Assembly: GCF_016623495.1 (NCBI RefSeq)
Contig: NZ_JAEHHL010000008.1
Span: 232,702-296,701, forward strand
Direction of reading: 5' to 3'
DNA length: 64,000 nucleotides
Origin: Thermohalobaculum xanthum
Lineage (GTDB): Bacteria > Pseudomonadota > Alphaproteobacteria > Rhodobacterales > Rhodobacteraceae
The notes under the pieces were generated by a model. It was not told where the DNA came from and made no database searches. It saw only the letters and a program-made list of their open reading frames with translations. Shown here one piece after another: positions 17,283 to 26,690 of the stretch. The position numbers and the translations under genes were made by a program. Every line of letters starts with the position of its first letter. The first letter of the stretch is position 1.

Positions 17283-18383
17283 ATGTCGTTCAACACCTAC
17301 GGCCACATCTTCCGCGTGACCACCTGGGGCGAGAGCCACGGGCCCGCGCTCGGCGCCACGGTCGACGGCTGTCCCCCCGGCATCCCGGTTTCGGCCGGCG
17401 ACATCCAGCACTGGCTCGACCGGCGCAAGCCGGGAACCAGCCGCTACACGACGCAGCGGCGCGAGCCGGACGAGGTCGAGATCCTGTCCGGCGTCTTCGA
17501 GGGGGCCAGCACCGGCCACCCCATCCAGCTGATGATCCGCAACACCGACCAGCGCTCGAAGGACTATTCCGAGATCGCGGCCAAGTTCCGCCCCGGCCAC
17601 GCCGACCTGACCTACTGGCTGAAATACGGCATCCGCGACTATCGCGGCGGGGGCCGCTCCTCGGCGCGCGAAACGGCGGCGCGGGTCGCCGCCGGCGGCA
17701 TCGCGCGCGCCGCCCTCGCCCAGCTCGTGCCGGGCCTGACGATCACCGGCTGCATGGTCCAGATGGGCCCCCACCCGGTCAACCGCGCGAACTGGGACTG
17801 GGCCGAGATCGAGCGCAACCCCTTCTGGACGCCCGACGCCGCCGCCGCCGCGCACTGGGCGGACTATCTCGACGAGCTGCGCAAGTCGGGCAACTCCGTC
17901 GGCGCCGTGGTCGAGGTCGTGGCCAGCGGCGTCCCCGCGGGCCTTGGTGCCCCGGTCTACGCCAAGCTCGACACCGACCTTGCCGCCGCGATGATGTCGA
18001 TCAACGCGGTCAAGGGCGTCGAGATCGGTGACGGCTTCGCCACTGCTGCCCTGACCGGCGAGGAAAACGCCGACGAGATCGTGATGGGCAATGACGGGCC
18101 GCGCTTCCTGTCGAACCATGCCGGCGGGATCCTCGGCGGCATCTCGAGCGGCCAGGACGTCGTCGTGCGCTTCGCGGTCAAGCCGACCTCGTCGATCCTC
18201 AAGCCGCGGCGCACCATCGCCATCTCGGGCGAGGAGACCGATATCGTCACCAAGGGCCGCCACGACCCCTGCGTCGGCATCCGCGCCGTGCCGGTGGGCG
18301 AGGCGATGATGGCGGCCGTCCTGCTCGATCATCTGCTGCTGCACCGCGCCCATGTCGGCGAGAACCGCGGCCGGATCGGTTGA
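17283..18383 (+). CDS. aroC: chorismate synthase
   Basis: This 366-residue enzyme converts 5-enolpyruvylshikimate-3-phosphate to chorismate with reduced FMN, the last step of the shikimate pathway. Signatures are [18 protein letters not shown] at the N-terminus, [17 protein letters not shown] sequence, [18 protein letters not shown] in the middle and [15 protein letters not shown] near the end. The ATG at 17283 has GAGGGCAGG upstream; an in-frame start at 17193 would begin inside the terminator region and is rejected. It stands alone after the petABC terminator and before a small hypothetical gene. Confidence 0.96.
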   Translation: MSFNTYGHIFRVTTWGESHGPALGATVDGCPPGIPVSAGDIQHWLDRRKPGTSRYTTQRREPDEVEILSGVFEGASTGHPIQLMIRNTDQRSKDYSEIAAKFRPGHADLTYWLKYGIRDYRGGGRSSARETAARVAAGGIARAALAQLVPGLTITGCMVQMGPHPVNRANWDWAEIERNPFWTPDAAAAAHWADYLDELRKSGNSVGAVVEVVASGVPAGLGAPVYAKLDTDLAAAMMSINAVKGVEIGDGFATAALTGEENADEIVMGNDGPRFLSNHAGGILGGISSGQDVVVRFAVKPTSSILKPRRTIAISGEETDIVTKGRHDPCVGIRAVPVGEAMMAAVLLDHLLLHRAHVGENRGRIG

Positions 18384-18438
18384 CGTCTTGCCCGCCGCGG
18401 CGGCGCGGCTATGCTCGCCCGCGTGGAGGGCTGATGAC

Positions 18439-18666
18439 ATGCAGATCGAAAACCGCGCGCTCGTTCTCGACCTCGTGGCCTGGCTCGCCCCCGCGCCGCG
18501 CCCCTATGACGAGGTGATGGCCGCCTGGCGAACCTCCTGTCCGCGCCTCACGGTGTGGGAGGACGCGCTCGATCTTGGCCTCGTCGCCCGCCGGCCCGCC
18601 GACGGCACGGTCGCGGCGACGGAAGCCGGGCGCGCCCTGCTGCGGGCCGAGGGTCGGTGCGCGTGA
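18439..18666 (+). CDS. small hypothetical protein, possible winged-helix fold
   Basis: This 75-residue protein is not recognised. It is mostly helical, ending TVAATEAGRALLRAEG in a way that resembles the end of a small winged-helix domain (a possible wing at VARRPADGTVAATEAG). Its TGA overlaps the GTG start of the HAD gene (GTGA at 18663-18666), so it is translated together with that enzyme. A GGAGGG ribosome site lies close upstream of its ATG at 18439. Confidence 0.65.
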   Translation: MQIENRALVLDLVAWLAPAPRPYDEVMAAWRTSCPRLTVWEDALDLGLVARRPADGTVAATEAGRALLRAEGRCA

Positions 18667-19370
18667 TCCGCGCCGCGATCTTCGATGTGTTCGGCACCGT
18701 GGTCGACTGGCGCGAAGGCGTGGCCGCCTGCGCCCGCGAGGCATTCGCCCTCCGCGGCATCGAGACCGACCCGCATGCCTTCGCCGACGCCTGGCGCGCC
18801 GAATACCAGCCCGCGATGCAGCGCATCCGCTCGGGCGAGCGCGGATATGTCCAGCTCGACCAGTTGCACCTCGAGAACCTCGACCGCGTGCTGTCGGCCT
18901 TCGGGATCGCCGAGCACTTCGACACGGCGGCGCGCCTCGAACTGAACAGAGCCTGGGAGCAGCTTCCCCCCTGGCCCGACAGCGCCCCCGGGATCGCCGC
19001 GATCCGCGCCACCGGGCGCCTGGTCGCGCCCTGTTCGAACGGGTCGATCGCGCTGATGAGCCGGCTCGCGCGCTATGCGGGCATCGAGTGGGACTGCATC
19101 CTCGGGGCGGATGTCGCGCGCGCCTACAAGCCCGATCCGCTCGCCTACCGGCGGTCCGTCGCCGCCCTGCGGCTCGACCCCGCCGAGGTTGTGATGGTCG
19201 CCGCCCATAATGGCGACCTTGCGGCCGCGCGGGCCGAGGGGCTGGCCACGGCCTTCGTTCCCCGCCCGTCCGAGCAGGGCGAGGGCCAGACGAGCGATCT
19301 CGTACCCACCGCCGACTGGGACTTCGTCGCCGACGACATGCGCGCGCTCGCGGCCTGGTTGGCTGGCTGA
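18663..19370 (+). CDS. haloacid dehalogenase type II-like HAD hydrolase
   Basis: This 235-residue HAD hydrolase has the nucleophile motif IFDVFGTVVDW (D8), motif II in APCSNGS, the lysine of motif III in YKPDPLAY, and an acidic motif IV near VVMVAAHNGDL. The FDVFGT-x-VDW form and SNGS are typical of L-2-haloacid dehalogenases (type II), although many relatives act on phosphate esters. The likely start is GTG at 18663, overlapping the previous gene's stop; a GTG at 18657 is also possible. Substrate cannot be confirmed from sequence. Confidence 0.82.
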   Translation: MIRAAIFDVFGTVVDWREGVAACAREAFALRGIETDPHAFADAWRAEYQPAMQRIRSGERGYVQLDQLHLENLDRVLSAFGIAEHFDTAARLELNRAWEQLPPWPDSAPGIAAIRATGRLVAPCSNGSIALMSRLARYAGIEWDCILGADVARAYKPDPLAYRRSVAALRLDPAEVVMVAAHNGDLAAARAEGLATAFVPRPSEQGEGQTSDLVPTADWDFVADDMRALAAWLAG

Positions 19371-19410
19371 CCGAGCCGCTCGCCCCGCCGCGGCGGAGGC
19401 GCCGGTCGGG

Positions 19411-19800
19411 TCACTCTTCCGGCGATTTCTCCAGCATCCGGCCCAGCCGCCTGCCACCCAGCAGGTGGACGTGGTAGTGCGGCACCTCCTGCACGCCATC
19501 GGCGCCCGTGTTGGCGATGAGCCGGTAGCCATTGCCGCCCGCCGCCCCGGCGGCGCCGGTGCTGCGCGCCACCTCGGCCACGGCGCGCATGAAATCCGCA
19601 AGCTCGGCATCGCTGGCCGCCGCGCCGAAATGATCGGCGTTCACATAAGGCCCTTTCGGGATGACAAGCACATGCACGGGTGCGCGCGGCGAGATGTCCT
19701 TGAAGGCCAGCGAATGCTCGGTCTCGAGGATCTTGGCGCAGGGGATTTCGCCACGAAGGATCCGGGCAAAGACGTTCTGGTCGTCGTAGTCGTAGCTCAT
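19411..19800 (-). CDS. HIT family (HINT-type) protein
   Basis: This 129-residue protein carries the histidine triad as HYHVHLLGG (H108, H110, H112) and the N-terminal FARILRGEIPCAKI typical of Hint-type purine nucleoside phosphoramidases. The family hydrolyses AMP-lysine and related phosphoramidates in the cytosol. The ATG at 19800 gives the standard length. It is convergent with the HAD gene (40-base gap) and follows the YadG-like ATPase on the same strand after a 90-base gap. Confidence 0.93.
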   Translation of the reverse strand: MSYDYDDQNVFARILRGEIPCAKILETEHSLAFKDISPRAPVHVLVIPKGPYVNADHFGAAASDAELADFMRAVAEVARSTGAAGAAGGNGYRLIANTGADGVQEVPHYHVHLLGGRRLGRMLEKSPEE

Positions 19801-19890
19801 CACACTCTCCGAAAGGCCGCTGGCCGCCGCCACGCTTGGGCGGGTGCCGCGACTTTCACCGCCGTGCGACGCGATTGCAAGCTGCAGCCG

Positions 19891-20832
19891 TCACGCGGTC
19901 GGCCGCGCGCGCGTCAGCTCCAGAAACACCTGCTCGAGGCGCGGCTCCTCGGTCTCGATGTCGGTGATCTCGTGCCCCTCGGCCTGCACGGCAGCCACCA
20001 GGTCCGGGGCGCGCGCAACGCTGCGGGGATAGCGCAGCGCCAGCAGGTCGGGCGCGCGCAGCTCTGCCGTCACGCCCTCAGGCACCTCCGGAAGGCACCC
20101 CGGCTCTCGCGCCAGCCGCAGGAGCAGCGTTTTCGAATCGATGCGGGACAAAAGGCTCGGCGTCTCCTCGCAGGCCACCACCTCGCCGTGGTTGATGATG
20201 GCGATGCGGTCGCACATCGCCTCAGCTTCCTCCAGGTAGTGGGTCGTCAGGATCACCGTGGTGCCCGCCGCGTGCAGCTCGCGCACATAGTCCCACATCA
20301 TCTGCCTGAGCTCGATGTCCACCCCGGCGGTGGGCTCGTCGAGCACCAGCACCGCCGGCTCGTGCACCATCGCCTTCGCGACCAGAAGCCGCCGCCGCAT
20401 GCCGCCCGACAGCGTGCGCGGATAGGCGCGCGCCTTGTCGGCAAGGCCCACGCGGGTCAGGATCTCCATGCTGCGCCGGCGCGCCTTGGGCACGCCGTAG
20501 AGTCCTGCCTGCACCTCGAGCAGGTCGAACGGCGTGAAGAACGGGTCGATGTTGAGCTCCTGCGGCACCACGCCGATCGCAGCGCGCGACTGGCGCGGGT
20601 TCACGTCCTGGTCGAAGCCCCAGATGCGCACGCTGCCCGAGGTCTTGGTGACCAGCCCCGCCAGGATGTTGATGAAGGTCGACTTGCCCGCACCGTTCGG
20701 GCCCAGCAGCCCGAAGATCGACCCCGTAGGCACGTCGAGGTCGATCCCCTTCAGCGCCGTCTTCGCCGGCTCGCGGCCGGTCGCGGCGTAGGTCTTGACG
20801 AGCGAGCGCACCTCGATCGCGTTGAGCGGCAT
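19891..20832 (-). CDS. ABC-2 type (YadG-like) transporter ATPase
   Basis: This 313-residue ATPase has Walker A GLLGPNGAGKST, signature TLSGGMRRR, Walker B VLVLDEPTAGVD and the H-loop in TTHYLEEAE, followed by a C-terminal extension of about 80 residues. This resembles the YadG and daunorubicin-resistance type of ABC-2 exporters. No matching membrane subunit is next to it, so its partner must be encoded elsewhere. The ATG at 20832 gives the expected N-terminus. It is divergent from the zinc-finger gene. Confidence 0.9.
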   Translation of the reverse strand: MPLNAIEVRSLVKTYAATGREPAKTALKGIDLDVPTGSIFGLLGPNGAGKSTFINILAGLVTKTSGSVRIWGFDQDVNPRQSRAAIGVVPQELNIDPFFTPFDLLEVQAGLYGVPKARRRSMEILTRVGLADKARAYPRTLSGGMRRRLLVAKAMVHEPAVLVLDEPTAGVDIELRQMMWDYVRELHAAGTTVILTTHYLEEAEAMCDRIAIINHGEVVACEETPSLLSRIDSKTLLLRLAREPGCLPEVPEGVTAELRAPDLLALRYPRSVARAPDLVAAVQAEGHEITDIETEEPRLEQVFLELTRARPTA

Positions 20833-20949
20833 GCGACGATCTCCGGCTGGGCGGACGGCGCCGGGACAGCTTGCCGCCCGGCTCCGGATCGCTATCATGC
20901 CGCCGCGGAGCCGGTCAAACAGGCCGCGAGATCAAGGAGCAGGCAGGCG

Positions 20950-21126
20950 ATGACGAACGAGGCCCCCGAGGTCGAGACCGTGGAGACCACCAAGGTGCAT
21001 TGCGACGGCAAGGAGGGGGCGCTGGGTCATCCGCGCGTCTATCTGACGATCGGGCTCGAAGGCTTCGTCGAATGCCCATACTGCGACAAGCGCTTCGTGC
21101 TGGCCGAGGACGCCGCAGCCCACTGA
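20950..21126 (+). CDS. CHCC zinc-finger domain protein (NDUFS6-like)
   Basis: This 58-residue protein has the zinc ligands C18, H27, C42 and C45 in VHCDG, GHP and ECPYC. This is the zf-CHCC family, related to the zinc-binding part of the mitochondrial complex I subunit NDUFS6. In alphaproteobacteria it is a conserved small protein, thought to associate with complex I. It precedes polA by 77 bases on the same strand. Confidence 0.88.
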   Translation: MTNEAPEVETVETTKVHCDGKEGALGHPRVYLTIGLEGFVECPYCDKRFVLAEDAAAH

Positions 21127-21203
21127 CCGCGGCCCGGCGCGCGAGGCGCCCGCCTGTCGCACCACCCGACGACGGGCTTCGCCCGGCAGCAGAGAGGACG
21201 CGC

Positions 21204-24038
21204 ATGACCCTCGGCAAGGGCTCCCATGTCTATCTGATCGACGGCTCGGGCTACATCTTCCGCGCCTACCACGCCCTGCCGCCGCTGACCCGCAAGTCGG
21301 ACGGCCTGCCGGTGGGCGCGGTCGCGGGCTTCTGCGCGATGCTGCACAAGATGCTGATGGGCTTCGGCAACTCGGGGCCCACCCATCTTGCCGTGGTGTT
21401 CGACCATTCCTCGAAGAGCTTCCGCAACGACCTCTACGAGGGCTACAAGGCCCAGCGCCCGCCGCCGCCCGAGGACCTGCGCCCCCAGTTCCCCCTCATC
21501 CGCGAGGCGACGCGCGCCTTCGGCGTTCCGGCGGTCGAGATGAAGGGCTTCGAGGCCGACGACCTGATCGCCACCTATGCCCGCCAGGCGGTCGAGGCCG
21601 GGGCCGAGGTGACCATCGTCTCGTCCGACAAGGACCTGATGCAGCTTGTCGGCCCCGGCGTCACCATGCTCGACCCGATGAAGAACCTGACGATCGGCCC
21701 CGACGAGGTGCGCGCCAAGTTCGGCGTCGCGCCCGACCGGGTGATCGACGTGCAGTCGCTGGCCGGCGACTCGGTCGACAACGTGCCCGGCGCGCCCGGC
21801 ATCGGCGTGAAGACCGCCGCACAGCTGATCGAGGAATACGGTGATCTCGACACGCTGCTCGCCCGCGCCGAGGAGATCAAGCAGCCCAAGCGCCGCGAGA
21901 CACTGATCGAGAAGGCCGACCAGATCCGCCTCTCGCGCGACCTCGTCACCCTCAAGCAGGACGTGCCGGTCGAGCACGGGCTTGACGAGTTCCCGGTCGA
22001 GAAGCCCGAGGCGGAAAAGCTGCTGGGCTTCCTCGCCGAGATGGAGTTCCGCACCCTCTCGAACCGCATCGCCGACGCGCTGGGGGCCGAGCCGCCGGTG
22101 ATCGAGGCGAAACGCGCGCCCGAGGCCCCGGCCAGCAAGGCCGCCCCCGCCGGTGCCGAGGGGCCCGGCGCCGTGCGCGCGATGCCCAAGCTCGACCCGG
22201 ACGCCTACACGATCATCCGCAAGGCCGCCGACCTCGCCGCCCTGCTCGACGAGGCGCGGGAGAGCGGGCACCTGTGCATCGACCTCGAGACCACCTCGCT
22301 CGACGAGATGGTGGCCGAGATCGCCGGCATCGCCCTCTCGCCCGCCCCCGGCCGCGCAGCCTATGTGCCCGTGGGCCACGTCACGGGCGAGGGCGACCTC
22401 CTGGGCGCGGCCGAGCGCGCCCCCGACCAGATGGCGCTCGACGACGCGCTGGCGGCGCTGCGCGAGATCCTCGTCGACGAGGCAATCCTCAAGATCGGCC
22501 AGAACCTGAAATACGACCTCAAGGTGCTGCGGCGCCACGGCATCGACGTGCGCCCCTTCGACGACACCATGCTGATGTCCTACGCCCTCGACAGCGGGCT
22601 CGGCGGGCATGGCATGGACGAGCTGTCCGAGCGCCATCTCGGCCACCGCCCTGTGCCGATCAAGGAGCTGATCGGCTCGGGCAAGTCGGCCATCACCTTC
22701 GACCGCGTGCCGATCGACAAGGCCGCGACCTACGCGGCCGAGGATGCCGACGTCACCATCCGCCTGTGGCACAAGCTGCGCCCGCGGCTGGCGGCCGAGC
22801 GGGTCTCGACCGTCTACCACACGCTCGAGCGCCCGCTGGTGCCCGTGCTGGCGGACATGGAGCTTGCCGGCATCCTGGTCGACCGCGACCTGCTCTCGCG
22901 CCTCTCGAACGGCTTCGCGCAGAAGATGGCCGGGCTCGAGGACGAGATCCAGAAGCTCGCCGGGCGCAGGTTCAACGTCGGCTCGCCCAAGCAGCTGGGC
23001 GAGATCCTGTTCGAGGAGATGGGGCTCGAGGGCGGCGTCAAGGGCAAGGCCGGGGCCTGGGGCACCGGCGCCGACGTGCTCGAGACGCTGGCCGCCCAGG
23101 GCCACGACCTGCCCGCCCGCGTGCTCGACTGGCGCGCGCTCAGCAAGCTCAAGTCGACCTATACCGACGCCCTGCCCAACCACATCAATCCCGAGACCGG
23201 GCGCGTGCACACCTCGTTCTCGCTGGCCGCGACCTCGACCGGGCGGCTCGCCTCGACCGACCCGAACCTGCAGAACATCCCCGTCCGCACCGAGGAGGGG
23301 CGCCAGATCCGCACCGCCTTCGTGGCGGCCGAGGGCAACGTCATCCTCTCGCTCGACTACAGCCAGATCGAGCTGCGGATCTTCGCCCACATGGCCGGGA
23401 TCGACGCGCTGAAAAAGGCGTTCCGCGACGGGCTCGACATCCACGCCATGACGGCGTCCGAGGTCTTCGGCGTGCCGATCGAGGGCATGGACCCGATGGT
23501 CCGCCGCCAGGCCAAGGCGATCAATTTCGGGGTGATCTACGGCATCTCGGCCTTCGGGCTCGCGAACAACCTGCGCATCCCGCAGGCCGAGGCCAAGGCC
23601 TTCATCGACGCCTATTTCGAGCGCTTCCCCGGCATCCGCGCCTACATGGACACGACCAAGCAGACGGCGCGCGATCAGGGCTATGTCACCACGCTGTTCG
23701 GCCGCAAGATCCACACGCCGGGCATCAAACTCAAGGGCCCCCACCGCGGCTTTGCCGAGCGCGCGGCGATCAACGCCCCCATCCAGGGCACCGCGGCCGA
23801 CGTGATCCGCCGCGCGATGATCCGCATCCCCGAGGCGTTAACAGATCATAAACTCTCGGGCCGGATGCTCCTGCAGGTCCATGACGAGCTGCTGTTCGAA
23901 GTCCCCGGGGACGAGGCCGACAAGACCGCCAAGGTGGTCAAGGCCGTGATGGAGGGGGCCGCGGCCCCCGCGGTCGAGATCTCGGTCCCGCTTGTCGTGG
24001 ATGCCGGGAAGGGGCAGAGTTGGGCTGAGGCGCATTGA
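21204..24038 (+). CDS. polA: DNA polymerase I
   Basis: This 944-residue enzyme has all three domains. The 5'-3' nuclease begins YLIDGSGYIFRAYHAL. The 3'-5' proofreading exonuclease near residue 360 has intact D and E in LCIDLETTSLDEM. The polymerase carries motif A (LSLDYSQIELRI, about 715), motif B (RRQAKAINFGVIYG) and motif C (LLQVHDELLFEV, about 890). It fills gaps in repair and removes Okazaki primers. The ATG at 21204 follows AGAGAGGAC; a long upstream in-frame extension is rejected. A short AT-rich patch with TTA, ACA and AAA codons (about 23836-23854) stands out in an otherwise GC-rich gene. Low-G+C DNA begins right after the stop. Confidence 0.97.
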   Translation: MTLGKGSHVYLIDGSGYIFRAYHALPPLTRKSDGLPVGAVAGFCAMLHKMLMGFGNSGPTHLAVVFDHSSKSFRNDLYEGYKAQRPPPPEDLRPQFPLIREATRAFGVPAVEMKGFEADDLIATYARQAVEAGAEVTIVSSDKDLMQLVGPGVTMLDPMKNLTIGPDEVRAKFGVAPDRVIDVQSLAGDSVDNVPGAPGIGVKTAAQLIEEYGDLDTLLARAEEIKQPKRRETLIEKADQIRLSRDLVTLKQDVPVEHGLDEFPVEKPEAEKLLGFLAEMEFRTLSNRIADALGAEPPVIEAKRAPEAPASKAAPAGAEGPGAVRAMPKLDPDAYTIIRKAADLAALLDEARESGHLCIDLETTSLDEMVAEIAGIALSPAPGRAAYVPVGHVTGEGDLLGAAERAPDQMALDDALAALREILVDEAILKIGQNLKYDLKVLRRHGIDVRPFDDTMLMSYALDSGLGGHGMDELSERHLGHRPVPIKELIGSGKSAITFDRVPIDKAATYAAEDADVTIRLWHKLRPRLAAERVSTVYHTLERPLVPVLADMELAGILVDRDLLSRLSNGFAQKMAGLEDEIQKLAGRRFNVGSPKQLGEILFEEMGLEGGVKGKAGAWGTGADVLETLAAQGHDLPARVLDWRALSKLKSTYTDALPNHINPETGRVHTSFSLAATSTGRLASTDPNLQNIPVRTEEGRQIRTAFVAAEGNVILSLDYSQIELRIFAHMAGIDALKKAFRDGLDIHAMTASEVFGVPIEGMDPMVRRQAKAINFGVIYGISAFGLANNLRIPQAEAKAFIDAYFERFPGIRAYMDTTKQTARDQGYVTTLFGRKIHTPGIKLKGPHRGFAERAAINAPIQGTAADVIRRAMIRIPEALTDHKLSGRMLLQVHDELLFEVPGDEADKTAKVVKAVMEGAAAPAVEISVPLVVDAGKGQSWAEAH

Positions 24039-24046
24039 AGCGCAAA

Positions 24047-25445
24047 CTATTCTGAATCAAGTAATGCGCTCGTCGAAGCACGATAAATGTCCGCTTGAGA
24101 TATCGCCTCGATATCACTTCCAAAATCGTTTTCCAAAAATGGAACTCCAAAACATCTTGAAATTAAATAGAACATTAGGGACCCAACGCTTACCATTTTT
24201 GCAACGCTGTCTTCACATCTGTCACTTGCGCTATAAATTTTAACAAACCCGTCCGAAGATGGTGGAGCTGGAAAAGTAACCTCATCATCAAAGCATAAAG
24301 GAAATCCATTCACTTCACAATACCTCAAATACTTCTCATCATCTATATACGGTGTGAACCTCCAAGAATTATATACCTTTAACTTAGCAAATAAATCTCC
24401 ACTCCAATCGTAAAATTCTACAAGATCATTGATTAACTCCGAGATAGACAGCAATACTAGAAATGATTCACCAATATCTATCAAATTAGGTGACGTATAC
24501 CCCCTATCTCGGAGCAACTTTGCAAACTCCGCATAAATTTTTCTCCCTTTAAATACATCAGCAAAAGCATCAATGCTTGAGAATCTGAAAGATTTTGCGG
24601 GAAATATTAAATCCAGTCTAAGTCCATGGTGAACCTTTAAAGTAGTTGTCGTTCTGCTTGGATCATCCCCCCCCCTGTTGCTGCGCTATAAATCCAGATG
24701 GAGAAACATAGAATGCATCGAATTTTATAGATGGCATCTTTTTATCTTTTTTTGTTAGCGTCTTCTTAAGATCGGACAAATTCAACTCTCTCCAGTCATT
24801 TTTCTCTCTTGATAGATCAGCAATCAACATAAATCTAAAGTAGCACTTCTCTTGCTCCGCATTTGAAAAAACTGGATCACGATCTTGCCATCTTTTGTAC
24901 CACTCGGACAGCATTTCCTGCCTTTTAAACAGTTCATCAATTAAGTAACGATCATTCAGCGGTCTTGGGTCGCTCAAATCCGAAACGCGTGAAAAGATTA
25001 CGCCAGACGAATGAATGTGAGGTGCTGTATTACTTCTTGGCACAAAAATTCCAATTATAGATCGATTTTCCCCCAGACCTATAATATTATTTGGACCATC
25101 TATCTTAAAAACCTCGAAAAATGGCGAAGGGCTTACATGAAATTTGACCGCCTCTTTAATTGAAGAGATTTTCTTTTCACAGTCTGCATCATCAATTCCC
25201 GGAAAACTTTCAGCAACTGGATCTGCGTCAGACCTTTGGCCGATTCCGTAGAAAATCCATCCACCATACGTATTGGCGAATGATGAAACGGATTTTGCAA
25301 TTGTTTTTGGGTTAGGTATTTCTCTTTTATACTCAATATGCCATCCTTCAGAGACGTCTCTTAAGCATTCCAAATCTTTGGAGTTCAAATCTTTAACGCC
25401 CCTCTCAAATGGGCTGTAATGAAGTTCATTAATTTTCATGGCCAC
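24047..25445 (-). pseudogene. Schlafen/AlbA_2-domain protein gene, split by frameshift at a G9 run
   Basis: Two minus-strand frames form one gene. The 5' part (24663-25445, 260 residues) has the AlbA_2 nucleic-acid-binding pattern: E38 and K40 in HIEYKRE, then FANTYGGWIFYGIGQ (56-70). It ends QQQGGG at TGA 24663-24665, right after a run of nine G (24667-24675 on the plus strand is nine C). Removing one G continues the frame as GGDDPSRTTTTLKV and joins it, without another stop, to the frame ending at 24047. The repaired product would be about 465 residues; its C-terminal part is not recognised. The start is probably GTG at 25445 (AAGGG six bases upstream), or ATG at 25439. The gene is strongly AT-rich compared with both sides. 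Sequencing error, phase variation and decay are all possible. Confidence 0.7.
24667..24675. repeat. nine-base C/G homopolymer at the frameshift point
   Basis: Nine consecutive C on the plus strand (G in the coding sense) lie exactly where the AlbA_2 gene changes frame. Such runs are prone to slipped-strand mispairing and to sequencing error. Confidence 0.95.
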
Positions 25446-25683
25446 CGGAAACCCTTCCGCTCACTCTGTAAAATTCCTGCCGCATTGAATCATCCACGCT
25501 TCTGCTATTCAAGGTAGTGATTTTTGTTTTTTAGTATGCTTTACACTGAACTACCCCTTCGGCGCGAGGCATGATCTTGGTCGGCACAGGGGCGACCAAA
25601 TCGGAGTTTGGTCAACAAATTCACACCACACCCCGCAGTACATTTCAAACGGGAAATCGTTTCTTATCAACACAATACCCACA
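25446..25683. other. AT-rich intergenic region with a 7-bp dyad
   Basis: This region upstream of the AlbA_2 gene holds no supported ORF. It contains a T-rich tract (around 25518-25535) and an inverted repeat GACCAAA/TTTGGTC at 25594-25613 with a six-base loop. It probably includes the AlbA_2 promoter on the minus strand and marks the right border of the AT-rich insert; base composition returns to GC-rich at about 25700. Confidence 0.4.
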
Positions 25684-25699
25684 CTTTCACGCGTGAAAG
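25684..25699. promoter_or_regulatory. 16-bp palindrome, parS-like (copy 1)
   Basis: CTTTCACGCGTGAAAG is a perfect palindrome 28 bases past the stop of the ABC membrane-domain gene. Its arms TTTCAC and GTGAAA are those of the bacterial parS consensus, but with two extra central bases. A second copy lies at 29807-29821. It may be a protein-binding site; it is not followed by a U-run. Confidence 0.6.
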
Positions 25700-25727
25700 C
25701 CCGCGCAGTCCGGCGCCGTCCCTGCCC

Positions 25728-26675
25728 TCAGCCCTGCCCCTCGGGCGTCTTTTCCGCCTCGGCCTCGGCGGCGCGCAGCTTCTCGACCACGCCGCGCATC
25801 AGTTCCCATTGCACCCGCACGGCCGAGAGGTTGCGATAGAAGGCTATGACCAGCCGCCAGGGCTGCTGGATGCGTTGCAGGCCCACGGTCGCGGCGACCA
25901 CGATGCCGACATCGCTGCGCCCCTCCAGCACCAGCGAGCCGCCCAGCACCAGCACCACCACCATCCCCACCCCGTTCAGCGCGCTCAGCACGAACTTGGT
26001 CGACAGCTTCCACAGGAACACCTTGCGGCGGGTCTCGTAGATCCGGTCGAAATCGGCGTGCACCGCCTCGCGCGCCGCCGCCAGGTCGCCATGGGTGACC
26101 TCGTTGACCGCGCGGCGCAGGAACAGCACCCGCTCGCGCACCAGCCGGTTGATGCGCGACTGGGTCATCATCACGATCACGGCCTGCGGCAGCACGATCA
26201 GCGCCACCACCAGCCCCAGCCGCGGCTGGGTCGCGGCGATGTAGCCGACCACGCTGACCAGGGTGCCGATCTGCAGCACCGGCTCGGCCACCGCATCGCC
26301 GACGAACTTGCCCACGGCCTCGGATTCGGCCGAGATCATCGAGGCCAGCGTGCCCGTCCCCACGTCTGTGCGCCCCGTCGCCTTGGGGTTCTCGCAGATC
26401 ACGTAGCGGATGCGCTTGATCACGCCCTCGCCCACCAGCCCCGAGCGGTAGCCCAGCGCCCATTTCAGCGCGAGGCTGATGACGATGATGCCCCCCATCT
26501 CGAGCCCCAGCCGCACCAGCGCCGGGCCGTCGAGATCGCCGTCGAGGCCGTTGATGATCCGCTTCTGGTATTCGAGCGGGACCGCCGCCAGCGCCGCCAC
26601 CGACAGCGACAGCCCGATCAGCACCAGCTGCGCGCGCCAGGTGACGCGAAAGAGCGTGCGGTAGAACTCGAACAC
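25728..26675 (-). CDS. ABC transporter transmembrane-domain protein lacking an ATPase domain
   Basis: This 315-residue protein has six predicted membrane helices, and segments such as GTGTLASMISAESEAVGKFV and RRAVNEVTHGDLAAAREAVH resemble the exporter-type membrane domain. It ends with a short acidic tail and has no Walker or signature motifs. No ATPase gene is adjacent. It could need an ATPase in trans, or be a degraded exporter. The start is GTG at 26675 with a GGGAGGG ribosome site, 15 bases after the SDR stop, so it is co-transcribed with the SDR and CinA-like genes. Confidence 0.72.
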   Translation of the reverse strand: MFEFYRTLFRVTWRAQLVLIGLSLSVAALAAVPLEYQKRIINGLDGDLDGPALVRLGLEMGGIIVISLALKWALGYRSGLVGEGVIKRIRYVICENPKATGRTDVGTGTLASMISAESEAVGKFVGDAVAEPVLQIGTLVSVVGYIAATQPRLGLVVALIVLPQAVIVMMTQSRINRLVRERVLFLRRAVNEVTHGDLAAAREAVHADFDRIYETRRKVFLWKLSTKFVLSALNGVGMVVVLVLGGSLVLEGRSDVGIVVAATVGLQRIQQPWRLVIAFYRNLSAVRVQWELMRGVVEKLRAAEAEAEKTPEGQG

Positions 26676-26690
26676 GGGCGCCCTCCCCCG

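Noticed and set aside
21039..23744. 901-codon minus-strand open frame opposite polA
   Set aside because: It is antisense to polA motifs, full of His, Arg and Asp with no domain, and is an effect of high GC codon bias.
25684..25699. The palindrome as an intrinsic terminator of the ABC-TMD operon
   Set aside because: The stem could form, but no U-run follows on the minus strand, and its sequence is repeated and parS-like.
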